The notes beneath the pieces are model-generated. The model made no database searches. It saw nothing but the letters and a program-made list of their open reading frames with translations, and had not been told where the DNA came from. From Chlorobiota bacterium (GTDB taxonomy: Bacteria > Bacteroidota > Ignavibacteria > Ignavibacteriales > Ignavibacteriaceae), in contig RHKR01000027.1 of assembly GCA_008363265.1 (NCBI GenBank), positions 1 through 12,138 on the forward strand: a stretch of DNA of 12,138 nucleotides. The letters are read 5' to 3'. How positions within the stretch are numbered: position 1 is the first letter of the stretch; each line of letters begins with the position of its first letter. The translations under genes were made by a program, and so were the position numbers. Of this stretch, positions 7,924 to 12,138 are shown piece by piece.

Positions 7924-9381
7924 ATGATCTACCAGGACAAGAACATCAGCATCCTCCTGATAGAAGATGAAGAGTTTGATGTAAGAAGGGTGAAGAACAC
8001 GGTTGCCCCCTTCGAGGATAAGATGCAGATAGTCAATTTTGTCTCAAACGGCAAGGCCGCGCTTGATTATCTGGCAGACCACAAAGATACCATCGATATC
8101 GTGATAATGGACTATCAGATATCGGGCGGACTTATGGGCGAGGATCTGATCCGCAAGATTAAAGAGATCGATTCCACCATCCAGATCATCGTTATTACCA
8201 AAATGACGATCAATCTCTCTGATTACCATTTCGCCAACAAACTTATAAAGGCGGGTGCTTTCTGGTACTGTACCAAATACCCGGGCGATATAGACGATTA
8301 CATCTATCAGCCGACCGATTTTATCCTCAGCATCTTCAATGCGCACGAGAAATCGATCCTTGAGAGGGAGCGGAGCCGCTCGCTGCAGAAGATCAAGCGG
8401 AATGTTGAAGACATACTGACTCAAAAGAGGATAATCGGTGAGTCGCCTCTGATGCTCAGCCTGAAATCCGACATCGAACGCCTGGCGCAGAGCAACATCA
8501 ACATTTTGATCAAGGGATCTTCAGGCACGGGAAAGGAACTGGTGGCGCATAACATTCACTACAGAAGCGGCAGGAAGTATGAAAACTTTGTAGTGGTAAA
8601 CTGCGGCAGCCTTCCCGAGCAACTGGTTGAAAGTGAGCTTTTCGGCTACGAAAAAGGTGCTTTTACGGGGGCCGACAGGAAGAAGCCCGGGCTGTTCGAA
8701 ATAGCCAATCACGGCACAATATTCCTCGACGAGATCACCGAACTCCCCCTTTCAGCCCAGGTAAAACTGCTCCGTGTGATCCAGGAAGGGGAGATAGAAA
8801 AGATCGGCAGAACCGAGACCGTTAAGGTTGATGTGAGGGTTATCGCCGCCACAAACCGCAATATCGAGCAGGAAGTGAAGGAGCGCCGTTTCAGGGAAGA
8901 CCTTTATTACAGACTGAACGTTCTGCCTGTGGTTGTACCCGACCTTAAGAAGAGGGGTGATGATATTCCACTTCTCATCGACCATTTTCTCCACAACATC
9001 AGCGTTGACATGGGGAAGGAAAAACCGTCCATTCCCGGGGATACGATGAAGGTATTCACGGGGTACGACTGGCAGGGAAATGTCCGCGAACTTAAGAACG
9101 TGGTTCAGCGCGTTCTCTTTCACTCCGACGCCACCGTCTCGCCGGTCGAGGCCACCCGGGCGCTCGGTCTCAGCATCGACACCGGCAGCAATGACGACAA
9201 CCTGAAAGACCTGTTCAATCCCGACAACATCATGGACCTTAAGGATGCTGAAAAAATATTCCGTGAGCGCTATTTCAATTTCGTGCGGATGTACAGTGTT
9301 TCCGACTCCGATGCCGCCAAGAAGATGGGCCTCGCCCCGCCCAACTATTACCGGATGATGAAAGAACTGGGGTTGAAGTAG
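7924..9381 (+). CDS. NtrC-type sigma-54-dependent response regulator
   Basis: A 485-residue transcription activator with three domains. The receiver domain (about 8-140) has acidic residues E14-D15-E16, phosphoacceptor D63 (IVIMDYQ), T92 and K118. Its post-D63 loop (SGGLMGEDL) is longer than usual, and K118 lies in TKYPGD rather than TKP. The AAA+ domain (about 168-400) has Walker A GSSGTGKE (198-205), an intact sigma-54 contact loop GAFTGA (245-250), Walker B TIFLDE (265-270), FREDLYYRL (323-331) and WQGNVREL (383-390). The C-terminal Fis-like helix-turn-helix lies at about 460-483 (SDAAKKMGLAPPNYYRMMKEL). The gene follows the kinase by 17 nt with GGAGAG at 7912-7917. It is a bona fide sigma-54 enhancer-binding protein. 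Likely targets are the symporter promoter at 9614-9629 and the permease operon, through the paired palindromes. Confidence 0.96.
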   Translation: MIYQDKNISILLIEDEEFDVRRVKNTVAPFEDKMQIVNFVSNGKAALDYLADHKDTIDIVIMDYQISGGLMGEDLIRKIKEIDSTIQIIVITKMTINLSDYHFANKLIKAGAFWYCTKYPGDIDDYIYQPTDFILSIFNAHEKSILERERSRSLQKIKRNVEDILTQKRIIGESPLMLSLKSDIERLAQSNINILIKGSSGTGKELVAHNIHYRSGRKYENFVVVNCGSLPEQLVESELFGYEKGAFTGADRKKPGLFEIANHGTIFLDEITELPLSAQVKLLRVIQEGEIEKIGRTETVKVDVRVIAATNRNIEQEVKERRFREDLYYRLNVLPVVVPDLKKRGDDIPLLIDHFLHNISVDMGKEKPSIPGDTMKVFTGYDWQGNVRELKNVVQRVLFHSDATVSPVEATRALGLSIDTGSNDDNLKDLFNPDNIMDLKDAEKIFRERYFNFVRMYSVSDSDAAKKMGLAPPNYYRMMKELGLK

Positions 9382-9407
9382 TTTAGTTTACCACAAAGGC
9401 ACATGGA

Positions 9408-9428
9408 AAATGTGAAATGTGAAATGTG
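9408..9428. repeat. Three perfect tandem copies of AAATGTG
   Basis: Three contiguous identical 7-mers (9408-9414, 9415-9421, 9422-9428) followed by a degenerate fourth (ATCTGTG). Short tandem heptamers of this kind can change copy number by replication slippage. No coding or regulatory role is evident. Confidence 0.8.
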
Positions 9429-9443
9429 ATCTGTGTTTGAGAA

Positions 9444-9464
9444 CTCATGACTCATCGCTCATCA
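9444..9464. repeat. Three near-identical tandem heptamers CTCATGA / CTCATCG / CTCATCA
   Basis: Three adjacent 7-mers sharing CTCAT (9444-9450, 9451-9457, 9458-9464). The unit differs from that of the neighbouring AAATGTG array but has the same 7-bp period, 15 bp away. Confidence 0.7.
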
Positions 9465-9514
9465 CTTGCTTTGTGTCTTTCCCGAAGGGACAAGCGTGAC
9501 TTTGTGGTGAATAA

Positions 9515-9529
9515 TTATTAAATCGATAA
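9515..9529. promoter_or_regulatory. Candidate response-regulator binding site 3 (TTATTA-AAT-CGATAA)
   Basis: An imperfect palindrome of the TTATYA-N3-YRATAA form, 13 of 15 bases identical to the next copy 22 bp downstream. Its centre is about 118 bp upstream of the predicted sigma-54 transcription start of the symporter, a typical enhancer distance. Confidence 0.5.
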
Positions 9530-9536
9530 GAGACGG

Positions 9537-9551
9537 TTATTAATTTGATAA
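9537..9551. promoter_or_regulatory. Candidate response-regulator binding site 4 (TTATTA-ATT-TGATAA)
   Basis: The second member of the symporter pair, centred about 96 bp upstream of the predicted start. It matches the divergent-spacer site at 4995-5009 in 13 of 15 bases. A further half site, TGATAA, lies at 9577-9582. Confidence 0.55.
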
Positions 9552-9613
9552 TACGGGGTGGGCAAATTCTCATAAATGATAAAATAGAGTTGCATAACCG
9601 TTAATTTTGCGAG

Positions 9614-9629
9614 TGGCATGATTTGTGCA
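9614..9629 (+). promoter_or_regulatory. Sigma-54 (-24/-12) promoter of the symporter gene
   Basis: The sequence TGGCATGATTTGTGCA has the invariant GG (9615-9616) and GC (9627-9628) separated by exactly 10 nt. It differs from the consensus TGGCACG-N4-TTGCW at only two positions. Transcription should start near 9640, about 21 nt before the start codon at 9661. The gene just upstream encodes a sigma-54 activator with an intact GAFTGA loop, which makes a functional promoter likely. Confidence 0.75.
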
Positions 9630-9647
9630 GGCATTGAGTTTGCACAA
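9623..9647. promoter_or_regulatory. Inverted repeat TTGTGCA-N11-TGCACAA over the -12 box and start site
   Basis: Perfect 7-bp arms (9623-9629 and 9641-9647) separated by 11 nt. The left arm contains the -12 element and the right arm covers the predicted first transcribed bases. A repressor bound here would block the promoter, so it is an operator candidate for a second layer of control. A matching copy was not noticed elsewhere in the window. Confidence 0.4.
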
Positions 9648-9660
9648 CAAATAAAAAGAG

Positions 9661-11289
9661 ATGCCTAATTCATTCACATATCTTGATGCCATTGTAATAG
9701 TTCTTTACCTGATTGCGGTATTGAGCATCGGCTTTTATTATTCGCGCAAGAATGATGAAAGCTACAGCGGCTATTTCCTCGCCGGGAAGAACACCGGATG
9801 GATCGCCATTGGCATCTCGATCTTTGCCACCAATATCTCCAGCGAGCATTTTATCGGTCTCGCGGGTGCCGGTTCGCTCAGAGGTCTGGCAGTGGGGCAG
9901 TTTGAATTGATGGCCATTTTCACCCTTATCTTCCTTGGGTGGTTCCTCGCGCCATTTTACCTGAAATCGGGCGTTTATACGGTCCCGGAGTTTTTAGGGT
10001 TGAACTTTGATGTCAGAATGCGGAAGATATTCGCTACTTTCTCAATAGTTATTTATATCCTCACCAAGATCCTCGTCTCCCTGTTCGCGGCGGGGCTCAT
10101 CTTCTACAGCATTTTCGGCATAAATATTTACGCCACTTCAATTTTGATCGTTCTTATCACGGGATTATACACCGTTATCGGCGGTTCACACGCGGTCATC
10201 CGCACTCAGGCATTTCAGGGTGTTGTTCTGATCGCAGGAGCGGTTGTTTTGTCCGTACTTGGTTTCATAGCGGTTGGCGGGTTTGACGGACTTTACTCCA
10301 GACTACCCGCTGATTTTTTCACAATGTTCAAACCGGCATCCGATCCCGATTATCCCTGGACGGGGATAGTGTTCGGCGCGCCGGTGATAGCTTTCTGGTA
10401 CTGGTGTACCGATCAGTACATGGTGCAGCGGATGCTTGGCGCACGCTCGATCGAAGATGCACGCAAGGGCACACTTCTCGCGGCCTCATTCAAACTCCTT
10501 CCGATCTTCATTCTCGTTATCCCCGGACTTTTTGCAGCGATACTCTTCCCCGAAGCGAAGGGAGACGGTGCATATTCCGCGCTGCTCAACGGAAATATAG
10601 TTCCGATAGGTCTGAAAGGCCTCGTGATCGCGGGTCTGCTGGCGGCGATAATGTCGTCACTTTCGGGGGCTTTCAACAGCATCGCGATACTGTTCACGAA
10701 CGATTATTACAAATTAAAATACCCCAACACATCGGAGAGGAAGCTTGTACTTGTCGGCAGGCTCGCTACAACACTTGCAGTGATCGCGGCAATACTGATC
10801 GTACCTCTTGTAAAAGTTATCAGCTCGCAGCTCTATCTCTTTCTGCAGAGCGCCCAGTCGTTTATTGCACCCCCGATAACCGCGGTATTTATATTCGGGC
10901 TTTTTTCACGCAGAATGAACACCCGCACGGCGCTGATCACGCTCGCCGTTACAGAGACGATCGGAGTGGGAAGACTGCTGCTTGAACTTTTGAAGGCCGG
11001 AGGCACTGAACTTTCTGTTGGTCTTATGGCGATAGCTGAAATAAACTTTCTCCACTTCTCTGTCGCACTTTTTGCGATAAGCGTGGGGATGATACTTACA
11101 CTTAGTCTGGGTGAAAGCCGTGAGAACAACCGTTTCGCCCTTCAGTTCAGACAGTCAGTTTCGGAAAGCATAACCGAGATCAGGGGAAATTTCGCCCGCC
11201 TGAACAGGGTGGGGAAGCTTAATTCAAGTTTCGTACTCTCGGCCATCATCCTTATCGCCATAATCGGGGTCTGGAGCATCTGGTCATGA
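9661..11289 (+). CDS. SSS-family sodium/sugar symporter (SGLT-like)
   Basis: A 542-residue inner-membrane protein with about 14 hydrophobic segments, the last at 523-541. It aligns by motif with the Vibrio galactose symporter vSGLT: ATNISSEHFIGLAGAG (56-71), QFELMA (80-85), GVYTVPEF (104-111), WYWCTDQYMVQRMLGA (246-261), GLLAAIMSSLSGAFNS (325-340) and FLQSAQSFIAPPITAVFIFGLF (394-415). The sugar-site residues N58, E82, K278 and Q396 and the Na2-site residues A56, I59, A329, S332 and S333 correspond to those of vSGLT. H63 replaces the vSGLT glutamine of AEQF, so the ligand may differ. It should import a hexose or related solute with sodium. An in-frame TAA at 9652 rules out an earlier start; the ribosome-binding site is poor (AAAAAGAG abuts the ATG). 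It is probably driven by the sigma-54 promoter just upstream. Confidence 0.93.
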   Translation: MPNSFTYLDAIVIVLYLIAVLSIGFYYSRKNDESYSGYFLAGKNTGWIAIGISIFATNISSEHFIGLAGAGSLRGLAVGQFELMAIFTLIFLGWFLAPFYLKSGVYTVPEFLGLNFDVRMRKIFATFSIVIYILTKILVSLFAAGLIFYSIFGINIYATSILIVLITGLYTVIGGSHAVIRTQAFQGVVLIAGAVVLSVLGFIAVGGFDGLYSRLPADFFTMFKPASDPDYPWTGIVFGAPVIAFWYWCTDQYMVQRMLGARSIEDARKGTLLAASFKLLPIFILVIPGLFAAILFPEAKGDGAYSALLNGNIVPIGLKGLVIAGLLAAIMSSLSGAFNSIAILFTNDYYKLKYPNTSERKLVLVGRLATTLAVIAAILIVPLVKVISSQLYLFLQSAQSFIAPPITAVFIFGLFSRRMNTRTALITLAVTETIGVGRLLLELLKAGGTELSVGLMAIAEINFLHFSVALFAISVGMILTLSLGESRENNRFALQFRQSVSESITEIRGNFARLNRVGKLNSSFVLSAIILIAIIGVWSIWS

Positions 11290-11351
11290 CATGTTCAAAT
11301 TTTTCAACCATAATTTCATTAATCAAAATCTCAACTTATTGAGGAATCAAC

Positions 11352-12138
11352 ATGAAAAGAATCGTACTGTCAATTCTTTTTCTGATCGGACTTTCAACTC
11401 AGGCACTGCCTCAGATCATTGAAAGTTTCGATACTCAGATAGACCTTGACTCCACCTACCAGTGGCTCGTCGAAGGTCCCAACAGCCGTATCGATTACTC
11501 TGTTAACACTACAGATGTTAAACAGGGTACAAGCTCGGCTGACTTTAAATTTGTTATCGGATCTGTCCACGAGTGGGGAAGCTACGGTCAGTTGGTCAAA
11601 AGACTCCCCGCCGGGCAGTATTTTGACTGGCAGGCCACCGACTCACTGGCCCTCTGGATCAAAGTGATCACCGCCCCGGCAATTCCGGTTAACATGGTTT
11701 TCAGGATCCACATCGCCGACAGGCCAACCCCTGAAGCACCGATAGAAGAGTGGGTCTATGAACACACCACAATTCTTGACGCGACCAGCGACTGGATCGA
11801 GCTCAAAATACCGATCAAGATCCTCGCTACTGACGGAAGCCTTACACCTGTTGATTCAGGTTTTGTTATCTTCCCTTCAGGCTGGGGCGGCGGACCAAAC
11901 AACTTCTGGAACAACCAGGAATTTGACTGGGACAAGATCGTAGGTTACAACATCAGCGCGATCACCTCCGGCTACACACCCGGTACCAATCTTCCTGCCG
12001 ACTCTGTTGCAGTTAGAATGGACGGATTCAGAAGATACGGAAACAGGTCTGTTCCCGCAGTAGTATTCAATGGTCTCCAGTTCATGGGTAACCTATCCGG
12101 CTTCAGCTGGGGTCAGTCGAACCTCGAAGTTGTTACCG
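11352..12138 (+). CDS. Secreted, probably carbohydrate-binding beta-sandwich protein, 3' end cut by window
   Basis: The first 262 codons of an exported protein that continues past the right edge. Residues 1-18 are a signal peptide (MKRIVLSILFLIGLSTQA). The region at about 22-228 begins IIESFDTQIDLDSTYQWLVEGP, then has DVKQGTSSADFKF, EWGSYGQLVKRL, FDWQATDSLALWIKV, TSDWIELKIPI and VAVRMDGFRRYG. This resembles galactose-binding or CBM11-like jelly-roll domains, whose pattern is a G-x-x-S beta strand, a WG aromatic patch and then DxLxxWIK. Another segment begins near 236 (VVFNGLQFMGNLSGFSWGQ), possibly a repeat. The start has GAGGA at 11341-11345. It lies 62 bp after the symporter with no promoter or terminator seen, so it is likely in the same transcript. 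Surface binding of the sugar polymer is inferred; a C-terminal secretion signal, if any, is outside the window. Confidence 0.75.
   Translation, partial: MKRIVLSILFLIGLSTQALPQIIESFDTQIDLDSTYQWLVEGPNSRIDYSVNTTDVKQGTSSADFKFVIGSVHEWGSYGQLVKRLPAGQYFDWQATDSLALWIKVITAPAIPVNMVFRIHIADRPTPEAPIEEWVYEHTTILDATSDWIELKIPIKILATDGSLTPVDSGFVIFPSGWGGGPNNFWNNQEFDWDKIVGYNISAITSGYTPGTNLPADSVAVRMDGFRRYGNRSVPAVVFNGLQFMGNLSGFSWGQSNLEVVT

Larger units (their letters stand above)
9390..9508. repeat. Composite 119-bp element with 9-bp terminal inverted repeats and heptamer tandems
   Basis: The outer arms ACCACAAAG (9390-9398) and CTTTGTGGT (9500-9508) are perfect inverted repeats. Inside are two separate heptamer tandems (9408-9428 and 9444-9464) and a small hairpin around TCCC-GAA-GGGA (9479-9489). 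The element has no reading frame worth calling and no obvious target-site duplication. It starts 9 nt after the stop of the response regulator. It may be an interspersed, MITE-like repeat or transcript 3' structure. The hairpin has no following T tract, so a rho-independent terminator is not supported. Confidence 0.5.

Noticed and set aside
9479..9489. Hairpin TCCC-GAA-GGGA as a rho-independent terminator for the sensor operon
   Set aside because: The stem is only 4 bp and no T tract follows.
10404..10985. 193-codon open frame on the plus strand inside the symporter gene
   Set aside because: It is out of frame with an unmistakable SSS protein, rich in R, S and C with no recognisable motif; a shadow frame.

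Overview
The window comes from a free-living, carbohydrate-using Gram-negative bacterium. I favour the Bacteroidota/Chlorobiota/Ignavibacteriota group, and Ignavibacteria-like most, at moderate confidence. Reasons: a GluP/FucP-type sugar permease, an SGLT-type sodium symporter, a secreted cellulase-family enzyme, a SurA-like periplasmic protein, many gene starts with weak Shine-Dalgarno sequences, and a TAnnTTTG-type -7 box ahead of one operon. No rRNA, tRNA, CRISPR array, transposase or phage gene was seen.

Layout. Minus strand, left part: a VOC/glyoxalase-like gene cut by the window edge (1-375), then a three-gene operon transcribed right to left from about 4916: sugar MFS permease (3564-4880), secreted GH5 glycoside hydrolase (2343-3551) and a SurA/PpiC-like periplasmic folding protein (499-2346). 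The last two overlap by ATGA. Plus strand, right part: a divergent three-gene operon encoding a membrane-anchored sugar-binding-protein-like sensor (5119-6432), a sensor histidine kinase (6434-7906) and an NtrC-type sigma-54 response regulator (7924-9381). After a repeat-rich gap come an SSS/SGLT-type symporter (9661-11289) and a secreted, probably carbohydrate-binding protein that runs off the right edge (11352-12138).

How it may work together. The solute-binding protein has no ABC permease beside it and is held in the membrane by an uncleaved N-terminal segment. It sits 1 nt from a histidine kinase, so I infer that it senses an extracellular sugar or oligosaccharide for the kinase. The kinase would phosphorylate the sigma-54 activator, which has an intact GAFTGA loop. 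A sigma-54-type -24/-12 promoter (GG-N10-GC) lies just upstream of the symporter. A weaker -24/-12-like element (GG-N10-GA) lies upstream of the MFS-GH5-SurA operon.

The strongest new signal is a pair of palindromic 15-bp sites (TTATYA-N3-YRATAA), 22 bp apart centre to centre. The pair occurs upstream of both promoters: 4995/5017 in the divergent spacer and 9515/9537 upstream of the symporter. Its distance to the -24 element differs by exactly 10 bp between the two, about one helical turn. This looks like the enhancer of the response regulator, joining both transport/hydrolysis units and the sensor operon into one sugar-induced regulon. Gene identities are read from motifs; the regulatory model is inference.
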